From Sitta carolinensis (taxonomy: Eukaryota; Chordata; Aves; Passeriformes; Sittidae), in contig CM063290.1 of the NCBI GenBank assembly GCA_032173965.1, positions 9,821,501 to 9,885,500 on the forward strand: 64,000 bases of DNA, written 5' to 3'. Both the position numbers and the translations under genes were made by a program. Below the pieces are notes generated by a model, which worked only from the letters and a program-made list of their open reading frames with translations, was not told the origin of the DNA and searched no databases. How positions within the stretch are numbered: position 1 is the stretch's first letter; every line of letters starts with the position of its first letter. Below, piece by piece: positions 1-13,852 of this stretch.

Positions 1-418
1 GTGGTTAGGTGGGAGCCTGGTCAGAGGAGACTTCATGGTAATCTTAGTACTGCTTTAAAACTGCCTCCCATGAATTTGTCAAGGTGAGATTTAAATTTTA
101 TGCTCAACTTTGGTCAAAAATGTTTTGTTGCCAGAATACCTACAGGAAAGTAATGCCATGTTAGGGAGTGGGTTTCACGGGGTTTTGGTTAGGTTTCACA
201 ATATACAAGGTACTGGAAATCTGCAAGAAGCTGCCATTTAAAAATCATGCCAATGCCTAATCTGAGGTACAGGGAGTTTGTGTGTGTTGCTACAGGTGGA
301 ACTAGACCTACACAACAAGGCCCTCTGCTGGGGCTGGGGCCTGGAATGAAGCTGTGCTCCCCATGAGAGCACACAGCTCTCCTGTACCTTAGACAGGTAA
401 TCCAGGTGTTTGCTCTGT
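1..418 (-). other. TFRC: Start of the TFRC 3' UTR (partial)
   Basis: These bases follow the TFRC stop codon on the minus strand and run off the left edge. Family knowledge: vertebrate TFRC 3' UTRs carry several iron-responsive elements that control mRNA stability, usually several hundred bases after the stop. On the minus strand of these 418 bases I find no CAGTGN loop sequence, so the elements are expected to lie outside the window. I saw no AATAAA poly(A) signal in this part. Confidence 0.75.
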
Positions 419-3400
419 CTAGATTTCGTTGTCTGTATTCCAGATATCACCCACTAAAGCATTGGCAGCACCTTTAATGGTCCAGGTCGCCAGGGCTAGC
501 TGCTCTTTCAGCTTGTTCACATCCACGCTGGTCTTGTCGACTTCCAGCTGCTCCAGGTTCTCCAGCAGACTCTGCAGGGTGTGGCTGCCTTTGCCAAAGA
601 AGATGTGGCGGAAGGGAGCATCTTTTGGTGAGAGGTATGGGGAGAGGAAGTCATATTCCACCTGAGTAGAGGTGCAAATTTAGGGTTATACTCTCACTTC
701 CCAAGTTTTATTTTCCTTATCTGCCCCAGCACAAGCTGGCAGAAGTGGCCAAGTGGCTGATCCCCACTCAGCCCTTTTCCACAACAGCTGTGCAAGGGTC
801 AGACCCTCTCTCGTGAGCAAGCCATCATGTTGCCATTAAGCAAGTGGAAGAGACACCAGTCTGCACAGTGCCTATGGCCCCTTAGGGAAAGGCCCATCCC
901 AGCCAGCACTCTCTTCCTATGTGAGGAAGAAAACCCAGTTGAAGATACCCACCTTCATCATCCTGTCATTCAGGGCTCTGCGGACAATCCTGTTTTCCGT
1001 GTCACTGTTTGAGATGTCTTTTCTCAGTGCATCTACAGCTCGCTGGAAATCTCCACGGGCAAAATACAGCCAGTTCAAGGTCAGCCCCAGTTCCTGCAAG
1101 GGAGGAGCTGTTAGCAAACCTGATTTTCTTCTTTTGCTGCTCTCTTACCAAAAGAAAGTGCTGGGTTTTTGGTGGTTTTTTTTTTTTGGCAGTTTAGCAA
1201 AGTAGCAGAACAAGTTCCTGGCAGGCTCTTCTGAGGTCACTCCCTACCCAGAGTTTCTTGTAGATTTTCAGTAGAGATGCAAATGAGATGCAAAGCTGCA
1301 CTATGCTGTGAATGATAACCAAGAGAAGATACTTTTCACACTGATCTCCTCAAGAGCTCATGACATCCAGATCAGCTAAATCTGCCTGCCACAGCTACTC
1401 TGCCTGTACTGCTCCATAAGGAACATCGATTCTGGCCACACTTTGCTACCCTTTTATGTCTAAAGGTGTCCATCCTGCTGTTTTCACTGGCATAGGGCCT
1501 TATTAGCAGATGGTCCCATAATCATCAGGGATTTGGCGAACTCAGAGTCCTTCTAACCTTCACATGGGAATCGTAGTCCCTAAGCTTCTCCTGGAATGCC
1601 AGCAATTCATCACTGTATCTCTCCAAGTCCAGGAAGAGCTCATGGTCATGGGTCAGCCTGAGAGCTATGTGTCCAGCGACTTCTGCAGCAGTACGCATGA
1701 GAGAATACAACTTGTCAGTCTTCCCTTTCAGGTTAGCCACAGTGTCCTCAGCAGTGCCCAAAAAGGAATATTCATCACCTTCCTGCAAGAAAGAAGGTAT
1801 TCAAGTTAGCCAAAAATGCTTTTCCAGTTAGACTTTTTTCATCCCCCATCCAAGGTTACTTGTTACCTCTACCACATTCCGTCTCCCAAGCGCACCTAAG
1901 GAGCAAAGGTTCGAGTGGAAAAACTCCAAGGCACTGGGAAGGGAATGGCACTCTTGTATCTCATCCCTGACAGCTTCTAGTGACCAGCAGGATGTTCTGC
2001 TTGTTATTTAGACCCAAAGATGTACAGACCTTTATCCCCTCAGAGTTCACTGCAGAAGTGTAGGAGAGCAAATCTCACCACCCAGTCTGGTACGTGCTTT
2101 CCGTAACCTCCGACCCTTCCTGTCAGGAAAACTCATGTGTTTTTTTGAAACAAGTCTAACACTAACAAACCCCAACCATTCCTAAGAGAGGGAGCTGCTA
2201 TCACTAAGGTTCCCAGCTGCACACCTGCAGTAACAGGGCAGGATGCTGGGCTGATGTTACCCCCAAGCTGTAGCAGCAGACCAGAAGAGTTTAAGGTAGG
2301 TACTTGTTCTGGGCAGTCAAATTGCTTCCACAATGCCCTCTGCTTGTTGACCAGCAGGCTGGAGAACAGTCCTTCACTGATGCAGCAACAGCTTGACATC
2401 TTTCTATTGCTTTTAGGTTCTGATTCATTGACATCTGAGCCTCCAGAAAAGCAAGTGACCCCTCTCCCCAAAAACCTGCAAGTATTCAGTACTTTGGAAC
2501 AAAAAACATAGGCCAGCCTTGGCAGCAAGTACTGCCACAGCCACCAGGTCAAGGGGCTGCATCTCCTCCGAGAGGCTCTTGCAAGGACATTGAACTCGGG
2601 CAGCACATTTTGCTCTGCCATCCTAGAGATATCCTTACAGCCCTCTGCATGCAATGAGCACACCAGGCAAGCACACATTACTTACATCGTAGAAACCAAA
2701 GGAAACCACTGGGATTCCTGAGTAGGCCAGAAAAGGGAATGCTGCATTATCCAGATCAAGGGGAACGCTGCAGAAGATAAGCACTGAGTAGTTACCAACT
2801 GGTTTAGGCACCCCAGGGGAAAAGCTACAAGCTCTACAATTGAAGCTCTGAGCCAAGAGAACTCTAGACAAGACTGAAGGAGTCCCGACCAAATCCCTGG
2901 TCCTACTTGTCCATTCCCTGCCACTGGACTTGGTACAAGGCTGTTCCTGTCCTGCAGAAAGGTGTCTGGGCTGCCTCAGCCAGCCTGGGGCAGCACAGTT
3001 AGTGCTGTACTGTTCATGCTTGCCTGACCCCCAAGTCAGAAGGTAGAGCCCACCCCAGACAGCAGTACTCCACCAGAATCCATATTGTTTGCTTCTTTAT
3101 GGAGATCTGCTTTCCCAAGAGATGGATAACAATACTTACACTCTCTCTATCCACTTGGAGCCAACTCTGCTAAGCAGGTTTCCCGAATCCTTTGTGGGGT
3201 CCTTTACCTGCACAGAGATGACAGTCACTGCACTTGTTCTGAACTCTGCTTGGGCTTCCTGGAGCTTACACTGCTGTGCAGGTGACAGAGTCAGGTGTGC
3301 ACCCCTGACCCTTCTCCTCAATGGCACATCTGCCACTGAACTGTGGCATTTGCTGATTTTAGATCCTGCATGTGTGAATTGCAATTCCCAGAGCACAGTT

Positions 3401-6400
3401 GATTTCAGATAGGGCTCCTTCAGAATATCCCAGGTTTTTCTCCTAAATGGATTTTTTTCCTCAGAAGGTGTCAAGTGGGCAAAGTGACCCACCACAGCTC
3501 TGCCTGCTTTCAGTTCCTCCTTAAAACCACAGTCACCTTCATCAGGCCAATGCCCTCCAACTCACCTTCTTCATAGTTGCCTCCAGCAATGAGTATAGCA
3601 ACGGGCTAGCAGAAATCTTCACATCTCCAGAGCCTGCAAAAAATGAAAGGGTATTTGACATACTGGCACAATGAACCACTAGAGCTGCCCACCCCTAATT
3701 TACAGCTACAGTTGCCAAAGGACCTTCAAAAAGACACAAGAGAGTCTACCGGGATTTAGCAGAACTGACTCGTCATGGCTTAGGCTGTGTCAGCCTCCCC
3801 GTTTCAATGACAGCAGGAGCATAAACAGAGTCATGCCAGTCTTCAGCCAAACACCCACCAGCCACCTCTGGCACAGCCCCCATTCCTAGAGGTTAAGGGA
3901 TGTCTGTTCAAGCTATTCTAGTCCCACCCAACTTCAAGAAACTCAAAGAGTAGCAGGTTACCCAGGACTGCAGTATCCAAGTTGATGTAAGTGAAGGCTT
4001 TGGCATGCAGCGTGGTGGAATACCCCTGGAACAAAGTAAGTATTTTAATAATGAGCAGTAGCAATCCAACACCAGGATGTTTAATCCACAGCAACAACTA
4101 CACAGCTGTCCTGCAGAACTCTATTAAATGAGCAATACCTCCAACCACTCAGTAGCACCCACAGCTCCATACTCTCCCGCACTCCAGCTAGCAAAGATAA
4201 TGCTGCGCCGTGGTTTGTAGCCATCTGTAAAGAGAGAGAGACTGAGATGCCTGCCCTTCCCCCCATGGAGATGCAGATTAGCACTGCAGGCCCGGGATGA
4301 TGAATTGCCTGCTCCTCAGGCAGCGCTACTGCAGAGAAATGTGCACATTGCATTGACACCGTACCCTGCCCCCACATGCTGCAGAACTGTGCAGTAGAAC
4401 AATGCTGTCTGCATTTCCACTCTGTTTTGTTTAGCTGCCTGAGCCCAAAATTAACCCTGGAGACAACTGTGCTCAAACTAATTGCCACCATGCAGTCCCC
4501 ACTGCTCCAGCTGGTCAGACACTTCAGTGTTCTCCCACTTTGGGCCTGGCTGTCCAACAGACAGCTCAAGTTTAATGTTTGCATCCTGTGTTATCCAAGG
4601 ACACTCCTGTATTTAAGCCTTACCAGACACAGGCAGGCAGTCCCTTGGAAGAGAATGTTCATTGCAGACAAGTTGTACTGGACAAGTAACAGCTTCTCAA
4701 GAAGCTTTGTCAGATTCCCTACACCTTCTAAAGCTTTGCAACTGGGCTCTGCAGTGTTAACACACAGAGAGCTAGACCGGCATCACCTCCCACCCTCGTG
4801 CTTTTGTTCACAAACATTTACCAATTTTCACCATGTCCGAGATCGCACGGGCAAGTTCCAACAAAATGGCAGTGCCAACACCAGCCTTGGCTGCTCCTGG
4901 CCCCCAGGAGTCTCTCTGGGCTCCGAGCACAACGTACCGATCTGTACAGGAGACATGATAAACACCTGAGCTGCAAGCTTCAGATTGCAAATACCATTTA
5001 TGAGAAGAGCAGCTTTCAGCTTCCATACTGGGAAGAGAGTCTGCAGTCTGATCCCTGAATGTGGCACACTGAGTGCTTTCATTTAGCCTTTCCCTGGCAG
5101 CACGGTTCAGATTTCTCATTGATCCTCAGGGGAAGGCCTTGGTTCTGCTGAGAAAGAACTGTCACATCCCAATGACCACAGAAGAGGAAGGGCTCCTCTC
5201 AAGACTGAGCCACAATGCAGCTGCTGTTACCTGGTTCTTCAAATCCCTTGATAACACCAAAGATGTTCAGAATCTTCCTATCCACCAGAACGTTGTTCAC
5301 AGTCAGTTTCACTGTCATATTGCTCCTGCTGCTCACTGTCACCTTACATCCCATGATACCAGAAGTCCACTCTGGAAGGCATTTTTCTCCATCCATTTTT
5401 CTGAGAGAAAAAGGAAGATCCTTTGAACTCATTATCCAGCTCTAACCTCACTTAGCTATTGGGTGAAAAATGCACACCTGCAACTGCAACCTTGTTCAGG
5501 GCCTGCCTAGGAGAGTTTGCAATTCTGTACCACTAATTATGCAGGGAGGGGTAGAATGCAGAGGCCATCCAAGAGGAATCCAACACCAGATTAAGTTCAA
5601 TCTTTAAGACATGAGACATGGAAGTGACTCTTCTCCAGCCAGTTCCAGAACATGCTCCCTGCCACACACAGCAGAGAGCAGCAGAGAGCTCTTGGTCTCA
5701 ACAGCACCTCACACCATCCTCACTCCTGAAAGAGGCCACAGCACCTCAGCCTGCAAGACAGCAGAAACACTTACCCAAACAGCTTGGCTGCTGCTTCTCT
5801 AGAGATAGTTTGAACAGGAATGTGAGGTAGTCCAGAAGATTCCACTGGTGGGAACTGGGTGTGGTTGAAAGAAGGGAAGCCTGGGGTGAAAGGGTCTCCA
5901 GTTCCAAGGTGGGCCTGTGAAAAGCAAGAGGAGTCCTCAAGTCTCACCAGAGTCCAACAGTTTTCATCTACACAAGGGTACTGCTGAGCCAGAGGCCTGC
6001 AGGACTGCCCCAGGCTGCAGCCCACAGCCATAGAGGTTCTCAAGAACAAACAGGGGAACATACTCACATGTGCAAAGGGGACATATGAATCTGCCTTCTT
6101 GTCATTTGAGGAGCCCAGGAACATCAGGGCACCGACTGCTCCTTCCTTTTGGGCATTTGCAACCTGCAGCAAAGAGAAACATTAACTGCACATCTGCACT
6201 GCAAGCAAGGGGAGTCCAGACAAGAACATGGAGTAACGGTGTGAAGGATTGTGCTTCTCTGTGCCCAACTCCACAACAGATTTTAACAGTTACCTGATAG
6301 TTAGACAAGGCAGATGAATCCCAGCAGCTCAGCCCTACTCCAGGCAAACTGTGTCTAATATCCTTTTAAACAGTTAGGACACCCCACAGCGTCTCAGTCT

Positions 6401-9400
6401 ATGATTCTTTCAGCTCATACTTGCTCCTTGGAGCAGCTTAAAATTTAATATTATTTAATTTTGATTATGCTCCATCTGTTTTCCCAAGATGAGGTCAGTC
6501 TCAAGACAAGCAGCTACTGGAGGCTCATCTTCACATGGAAAATGGTGGCAGAGTAGACCAGCCAAGTCCCTGTTTAACACACCTACAACCCAGCTCTGGT
6601 ATGCCACTGGTATAAACATGCTTGGTAAGGCTAGACACCAGTTTGGTAAGTGGGAATGGGATTGGAGAACTAGAGACCACATTTTTTGGAAGCACTTTCT
6701 GGCACTGTCCATGTCAGATGCCTGCAGACAGGCTGAGTGCAACTGCAAAGGGTCCTGTGCCCCAGTGCCCCCCACGAGCAGCTCTGGGTCAGATATAGAA
6801 CAGGGTTGCAGAGAGAAACACTTGGATCCTTTAGGCTGCTTGGCTCTTTGGTTCTGTTCTCTACAGAGGGAACACTACACCAGCATGCAAGGCCACCAGC
6901 TGGACACACAGTGCCAGCACTGCCACGTGGTCCAAGGGAACAAGGGACACACTGCAGCCCAAGCTTTGAAAGCATCTAGCTACAACAGCAAGAGGTGTCC
7001 TGGAGGTAAGGCTGTCCTGTTTCTAGCAGCCTTATGGCTGTATCTAGTGATATTAACCAGCTCTGCTCCCAGGCTGCCTCCCAGCCCTACCACTCCACAG
7101 GCCTGGTGGCAGCAAACTGCCAGAGGCCAAAAAAAATGGCACCAGGAACAGTAACAAGCTCTGCTCAGCCTCAGTGTCCAGACCTGCAAGTGGAACCTCA
7201 GTGTAAACAAGCAAGACCAGGCCTGCAAGAACAATCCTACATATGAGTTCTACAGACCTGCAGGAAGACATACCTCTGTGCCTCAAAGAGTAGGAAGCAT
7301 ATCTTCCTGTTGGCAAGTCTAGCCAGGCTGTGGGGTAGACACTGCTTACCTTCTCAGCAAGGGTTATTTTTCCAGCTCTGAAGATGATTATAGTTCCATT
7401 CATGAGAACATGCATATTTCGTATCTTCTGAAAATCCTCTTTCTGTCCATAGTTCACATAGATGGGTTTGCCCTGCAATAGAAACACTGGTTATGAATGC
7501 AGCAGTCCTAAGTCAGTTAAGATACCTGAAACAGCTTACAGAGTCACTGTAACAGTGACTCTTGTTAACAGCAGGCAGCTGAAGCTCAGCAATGTAAATT
7601 GATCCAGTGCAAGATGCCTGTTGGAGCAGCACTTCTGCCAAGGTTCCTGTCTGGATTCCAGCAGGGAAGTTTAAAGTTACTCCTGCATCTTGCTGCAGTA
7701 AAAATACTATGTGGGCCCACTCCTCTCCCCACTCTGACCACCCCACCCAGCTCTCTTTAACTGGGGAGGGCTTTATATACTCCATATCTTAAAGGGACTT
7801 AATTTTTAAGTGTATAGACACATTTCCAGGATCCTCCTGGAGTCACTTACAGTAACTGTGTCATTCTTGCTGTATGCCACATATGCATCAGGACTCTCCA
7901 AATCTTCTGGACGTTTTACATCTTCTACAATATGCACTTGGTTCTTGCTACTGTTAAACGTAGACAGACAGTGTTATACTCTTTCACACAAGAATTACCT
8001 CAGTATTCTGAGTCAGTATTGTGACTGTATTCAGTCTGTGCTCTAACAATTCTGGTCAAGTCAATGGAAACTGAAACAGGCAGACTCATCCCAGTACTTC
8101 CGTGCAAAAATCTCGAGTAGGTCAGAGACATTAATGAAGGCTGATTTCCAAGACAAATAGCAGAAAGAATCTCTGTTTCAAAGTCTCTCAGTCACCTCCT
8201 AAGAGAAGCTAAGCAAACTCATTTTCCCTGACAAAATGGGGCAAGTAAGACACAAGGGTGTGAGCTGTCAGACAACACAATGCCTGTTGACACTCTCCTG
8301 AGCTACTGGAGCAGCCACTGCCAGGTGTGCAGCCCTGTCTGGGTGACAAGACAGCATCACCTGCACTAGCAGTTTTAGATACAGGGCATCTGCCTTTCAG
8401 CCGAGTTTTCACTCAAGTATGTCTTCTTTCCACTTCCTAAGTGTATTTGGAGGAAAATGCTGCCCCAGGAAACATCCACAGTGCTGCTACCAGACCCTCT
8501 GGATTTAGAAAGTTATTGCTTGGCTAGATTGAGGTTGACTTTGGAGAGTGGTAACTGGCTCACAATTTTCACATAATTTTAAGCAGAGATCACAGGTTTG
8601 TTCAAGACTACAGGTATCCATGCTATATGGGCGAGGTGTGAATCTCTTATTAACCTACCTGCCTTTATCCTGCAGCCTAACGTAGTGCTCATCATTCCAC
8701 ACGTCATCCAAGTGGAAGCTGGTGAACTGGCCATGAATGTAGCTGGCAGTGCTCTCATCTTCAGCCTTGCCGGCTTCAAAAGAATTCTTACCTTCTCTTT
8801 GCCTGCAGGTAACAGATATACATATAGCTTAGGCTACAGCACCTGGCTGCACTGCAGCCTGCAAAGCCATTTAAGCCTGAGTTTAAAACACGCTGCCCTA
8901 CATCACCTATAAGGCCCTTATTCTCCAAATGAGCTCAAGTTTTGTTCACAGGCTGTGCCTCTCAAAGTTCTAGATAAACATTCTGGAACTGTTACCTCAG
9001 GTTGGCCTCAAGATGTGTAGCTGACAGTTTAGATGACAACATGTTTCGGAGTTCAGGCCAGTATAAGATACGTGCTCCAGGAACCTCTTCTTCCTCTGTT
9101 TCAACATCTGAGATGTAAGATGCAGTAGGAGTCATCTCACAGTTGCCACTTCCATCCAGACACCTGTTAACCCTCTGCACTCGTCCACGATAACTCAAGT
9201 AGCCGATCAGAAACCCTGTGGACAGAACAGGTATTTCTTTGTGCTGCAGAAAGGTGACTGAACCCCACCACACGGCTTCAGAGTTAAGCTGCATCTCTGC
9301 TCTCACCATTTTTGACGAGCTGGCTTAACCAAGGACAGACAGAAATATGCAGCCTGACATTTTGCCTGAGCTGGCATGTTTTAAGGGGCACTGTAAATCT

Positions 9401-12010
9401 GATCTTATGCTTGGCAGAGTCCCTCCAGTACCACTTGGAAAGGAGAATACTCACTTTAGGCCAATGGTATTGTTAAAACCTTAAGAGACAAGTACCAAAG
9501 GCTCTACTTATCTGTTGACCCACATCTCTACAGAAGTGTTAGGAGTTAATGGAGAGAAAACCAAAATTTTGACATGGACCGGTTTTCCCTTTAGCTAAGT
9601 CACAGTTACACTGTCAAACTCCGTAATTATTTGCTGTACCGTAAGTCTGAGTTAGACAAACTTAGTGACAAGAGGCTGTGGCCTGGATCCCAACTGTTGA
9701 ATTATCTCCCGAAAAAAACAGATTAAAATTTAACAGCCTTGGATTACGTTCAATACCGGAGTCTACGCCATTGCTTCGCACCCTTCCTTACCAATCAGAA
9801 GAAGGAGGACAGCTGCCATGATTATGAAGCAGAGGTTCTTGCCATTCCTCCGTGGAGGAGGCATGCTAGCATGCAAATGCTCTGGTCTCCCAATTTCCCC
9901 TCCTTCCTCCTCATCAGCAGCCAGGTTCATCTCCACATGGCTGTTGTCTCCGTCCGTTTGCCGGGCAATGCTGAAGCGTGTGTATGATGTTGGCTCGCCA
10001 CCGAACTGTGTGGAAAGGCAGTCATGTGATGGAAGCGTTGGCTATGCCAGCCTACAGTCCCTGCAGCCAGCTGCACCTGTGCTGCAACCCAAACACTGCT
10101 GGTCCATCTGCAGCTGCTCCAGTGCAGCGAGCGTTTGGTCTAACAGTAAGTCAAGCTGGATGCTTTAAACACAGTTAAGACTCAGACCCGCTCAGGGTCT
10201 CCAGAGTCTATTTAGATTCCATTTACCCTGCATAAGTTTGGAGCCACACTGATCAGAGTCTAGCCTGGAGTCTGTTACAGATATGAGGCAGCCAATGGTA
10301 TCAGCATTTCCCATGTGATCAGCTGAGGCTGATTCAAGCAGAAACTCCTGGTCTTAATCAGGAGAGCACAGATCACACTTGAATGTGTACAATTTACAGT
10401 TTGATGAAGACAGTAGAAAGGGAAAGCAACTGTCTGTGGCTGTGCCTTTCAGCCATGTCCACTTTGATGTAAATACGCTCATCCAGCACCTGGATAATTT
10501 TGTATTAAGCTGCCTTATGGCTACCCTTAAATTACACTATTACACATATGGTAGTATTACGAAGCAGCTTAGCTGAAGAGAGATGACCCATGGGCATTAT
10601 GCTACTTCAGCTAATATGAAAGCTGAGACTACACCTCTTGCATCCCCCAACAACTGGTACTGTTTGACAAATTTTTACCGGGGCCCAAGAAGAGCATCCA
10701 GTCTGGAGCCCACTTCTCTAAACAGCCCAGCCCCCCACAGAACAGCAGACCATGCACAAGGCAGCTGCTCAGATTAACTCAATTCCAGGCATAGCCAGGC
10801 ACTGGCTGAACCACTCAGCTTCCATTAGCGATGCTGAAGTTGCCTGCAGCCATGGGTTGTGCTGGGGAGCAGAGCGAGACTGGCTAAAAGGCCAAAGGAA
10901 TAGCTTTGGGAGCAGCACTCTCCTCTGTGCTGCAGAAGGAGCAGGTAACAAGCACCCAAGCCCTGTTACAACCTCAGCAGCTCATCCACAGTTCTCAGCT
11001 CACTCTCAAACGACATGTCAGAGTTAGAAGTGAAGAGACAAGATATCTGCTTGCTTGGGCAAAAGAAACCAATGTCATTTCAGACCTGCAGTTCCACTCT
11101 GACCCATGCTACCCACAACGAAGTGGCTGCCTGCTCATATTTCAGAAAGGGCAACACTGCAGTCTGTACTAAAACTCTCCCTGCTCAGCTGCTCCACAGC
11201 TTGGCTTCCCTCACACTTTAGGCATGTCTTTACATAGAGACATGCTCCAACCCCACATATCCTCCATTCTTGTTCAGAGACCAAACCACCACACTTGCCG
11301 TCCTAGCCTCAGGTCATTTCACAATGCAAGCTCTCTAGGACCAGCAGGCTTGGCCGAACAAATTCAGAAATAGCTCGTCCTGCACATTTGTTTCAAACAC
11401 AGGTTGCTTCCAAAAGCTGGACTTGTTGAATTCCCACCCCCCAAGTAACAATAGAACACATGTTGATTGTCCCAGTAGGCATTTGAACAGCTTCCTCAGC
11501 AGCACTTCCTTCTGCAACTTTGTTCAAGGCCTGCCCCCCCCTTTCCTATCAGCTCTCAGAGACCCAAAACATGGTAGCAGTTAGTGATAACCCCTCCAGC
11601 TCTGAACCGCTTGAGCCACATCCTTATCATGGCCAGCTACGTGCAGTGACATTTGGCTCACCACCCACACAGCAGCACCCAATGCTGCTTTGAATTCATC
11701 ATCTTATCCAATACTGATAAGAAGTCATATTTTTTTAATAAATATAGTTCACTACTCATCAAATATCTTTCATACAGTTCCATCAACACAGCCACCTGTT
11801 GTACAAGATAGCTATAATCAATTCTACAACCCATGTATGTTCAAACAGATAACAAACTACATGGAAAAAATACAAAAAGACTATTATACAATCTCATACA
11901 CAGATGTTGTTGAACCTTTCTTCTGCAATATTGTCAGCCCACCAAGAGACAGACAGCACTGGGGTACCATGTCTTACCAAGTTAGAGATTGCTGCTCTGG
12001 CATGGTCCAT
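419..12010 (-). CDS. TFRC: Transferrin receptor protein 1 (CD71), 18 coding exons
   Basis: Type II membrane glycoprotein that binds iron-loaded transferrin and carries it into endosomes. Exons in transcription order, each with AG/GT boundaries and consistent phase: 12010-11978, 10005-9792, 9215-8996, 8802-8659, 7950-7851, 7472-7350, 6163-6068, 5914-5775, 5400-5231, 4941-4822, 4224-4139, 4025-3962, 3633-3566, 3207-3140, 2767-2686, 1782-1558, 1093-953, 661-419. The sum is 2337 nt, or 778 aa, close to other vertebrate TFRC. Visible landmarks: YTRF internalisation signal at residues 19-22; one transmembrane helix at about 69-90 with a nearby Cys70; stalk cysteines 101 and 108; a protease-associated domain and an inactive M28-peptidase-like domain ([13 protein letters not shown] region, exon 4941-4822); and a C-terminal helical dimerisation domain with the RGD motif at about 664-666 that in human TFRC contributes to transferrin binding. 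The last residues (DNEI) match the family's DNEF-type end. The start is [11 protein letters not shown], as in other TFRC. Introns hold nothing else I recognise. Confidence 0.98.
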
Positions 12011-12016
12011 TGCCTT
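11978..12016 (-). other. TFRC: TFRC exon 2, containing the start codon
   Basis: A very short exon that ORF finders miss. Reading the minus strand, a pyrimidine tract ending in AG precedes 12016, then six untranslated bases, then the ATG at 12010-12008 and eleven codons ([11 protein letters not shown]) up to a GTAAG donor. The next exon begins with FGGEP, so the join reproduces the known TFRC N-terminus. It is phase 0 at the donor. Confidence 0.93.
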
Positions 12017-13310
12017 CTGGAAAAATGCAAGCCAACTTCACCAAAGCCCTAGAAGTTGAGAATATAACAAGTAAGGTTTGGCTGTTCCCATGCATCTACA
12101 TTACACACCTGAGGTCAGTTACTGCCACGAGTGCTCTGCTTGCCCATGGATTTTCTGTGCATACTTCCACATAAGTCACTACGTTAGTGAACCTACATGA
12201 ACCTTGAATACAAACTAAAAGTTCCCACGGCAATTGTGAGCTCCAATGAACACATCAACTCTTTCTGTTGAACTTTGGGCATACTGGCAGGCGTGCAAAC
12301 GAGGAATACAGTCTCCAATGGCTAAGTTCAGCCAAGGGTCCTATTAATGGCAGGCACGTCTCCATTCAGAGAGTGCTGGGAAGAGGCGTTTACTCGACTG
12401 TGACAAAGGACACTAGGTAGCTAAGGTTCCTGGGGTCTGTCTCAATGACAGGAAGAGTTCAGCTGTAAGAGAGAAGTGGCAGAAGGCCATAAGGCAAAGC
12501 ATCACAAACTCCAACCCCAACCAAACACTTCTAATATGAACATCCCTCCTAGATGACTATGTTGTCTACAACTTTGCGAAGGCAATTTTTGTTCTGAAAA
12601 GTCTCTGAAAATTGCTAAGAGCACCTCTCCAAAATCATTTCAGCTATTTTTAAAATTCTAAGTTCTCTATAAACAGCAAAGATACCTGAAAGGTAAATTG
12701 TAAGCGATTTACTTCTCCATTTCTTCCTGAAAAAGGTTTGCAATTTAGTGAATGACTAGACAGATGTTGAGGTTAGGAGCAAGAAACCTGAGTATGCCCT
12801 CAAGCAGCGCTGCTAAGAAGTGGCTCTGCTCTTCAGGTGCACGTGGATTAGCCCTATACCTGGGAGCTCTGCAAGGTTTTATTTGGAGATCAAAGGTCAA
12901 CAGTGGCCATTGCTTATTTCACCTTTTATTTAGGGCAAGAGCACACGGAGATGGAACCCCGACAGATTCGAGAAGCCTTTCCTAAGTGACAGCCTGAGGC
13001 CGCAGGCTCCTACTAGGGCACGTGGAAAGCGTGCTAAAGAGAAACCCGGTAGCACAAAGGGCCTGCGGGCATCGAACCTGGCGGGGATGCTGGCCGGCCG
13101 CGCCAAGCCTCCCCGAACCCCTCTGTCCTCAATCTTTCCGAAATAAGGCAAAGAGAAGAAAAAGAGAGAAAAGCGCGCACGTTCGAGCAAACGCCCCGCG
13201 GGGCTGGGCGGCCCCGGTATCGCCAGCAGGGCTCAGCTGCGGCCCGCCAGATAAGCGGCGCGGGCGATACGCCGCCGGCCGCGGGCACGTCCGCCCGGGC
13301 CCGCCGCGGA

Positions 13311-13387
13311 GCAGGAGCGGGGCAGGAGCGGGGCAGGAGCGGGGCAGGAGCGGGGCAGGAGCGGGGCAGGAGCGGGGCAGGAGCGGG
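13311..13387. repeat. 11-bp minisatellite, seven perfect copies
   Basis: Unit GCAGGAGCGGG repeated seven times without a mismatch. At each junction the unit creates a run of four G separated by seven other bases, so the plus strand meets the usual G-quadruplex pattern (four or more G-runs with loops up to 7). It lies in the predicted first intron of TFRC, about 200 bp from the predicted first donor. Confidence 0.95.
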
Positions 13388-13586
13388 CCCGCCGCGCTCG
13401 CCCATCAAGGTCAGCGCGCTCCGCATGCGGCGCGGCCGCGTGCCGCCGGGGCCTGCGCCCGCCTCCCTCCCTCCCGCCTGCCCGCCTGCCTCCTCCCGGC
13501 CTGCCGCCTCCTCCTCCCCTCCCGCCCGGCCCCCCGCTCCTCCCGGCCCTTGCTCCCGCCCGTGCCGCGGCCCCGCGCCCGCTCAC

Positions 13587-13720
13587 CCGCAGCCGCTCCA
13601 CCGCCGCGCCGGGCTCGACTGCGGCGCCCGTAGTGTCAACGCCTTTCGCGGGCGGCCCAGGCCCGGCCCACCGCGGCCGGAACGCCCCTCCCTATTCCGG
13701 CGGCGGAGCCCGGCCCCGCC
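13587..13720 (-). other. TFRC: Probable non-coding first exon of TFRC
   Basis: The coding start at 12010 sits in an exon with a clear 3' splice site, so a 5' untranslated exon is needed upstream. In the CpG island the minus strand has a good GTGAG donor just below 13587 after GCTGCGG. The transcription start is not visible; the right limit given is an estimate. The resulting intron 1 spans about 12017-13586. Confidence 0.5.
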
Positions 13721-13852
13721 TCTGATCCGCTCCGCTGCCGTCCGCCGCCCCGGCGGGCGCGCCCCCGCTGCTCGTGTGGTGCCGCTGGGGACTGGGCTGT
13801 CGCCGCCCGCACAGCCTGGCCGTGCTGCGGAGAGGAACGTAAGGAAGTACAG

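Larger units (their letters stand above)
12960..13830. promoter_or_regulatory. TFRC: CpG-island promoter of TFRC
   Basis: About 0.9 kb of very GC-rich, CpG-dense sequence stands out from AT-richer flanks and covers the predicted TFRC first exon and the start of intron 1. No TATA box is seen in the expected place, which is common for CpG-island promoters. The densest part is about 13170-13830. It contains an 11-bp minisatellite (13311-13387) and is bounded on its upstream side by a CR1 LINE fragment. Confidence 0.8.

Noticed and set aside
1..418. Iron-responsive elements in the TFRC 3' UTR
   Set aside because: No CAGTGN loop with a flanking stem on the minus strand in the available bases.
4376..4969. 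197-codon plus-strand frame within TFRC
   Set aside because: Runs antisense across a TFRC exon and introns and has no recognisable family.
13311..13387. CRISPR-like array
   Set aside because: Head-to-tail 11-bp units without spacers in a vertebrate promoter; a minisatellite.
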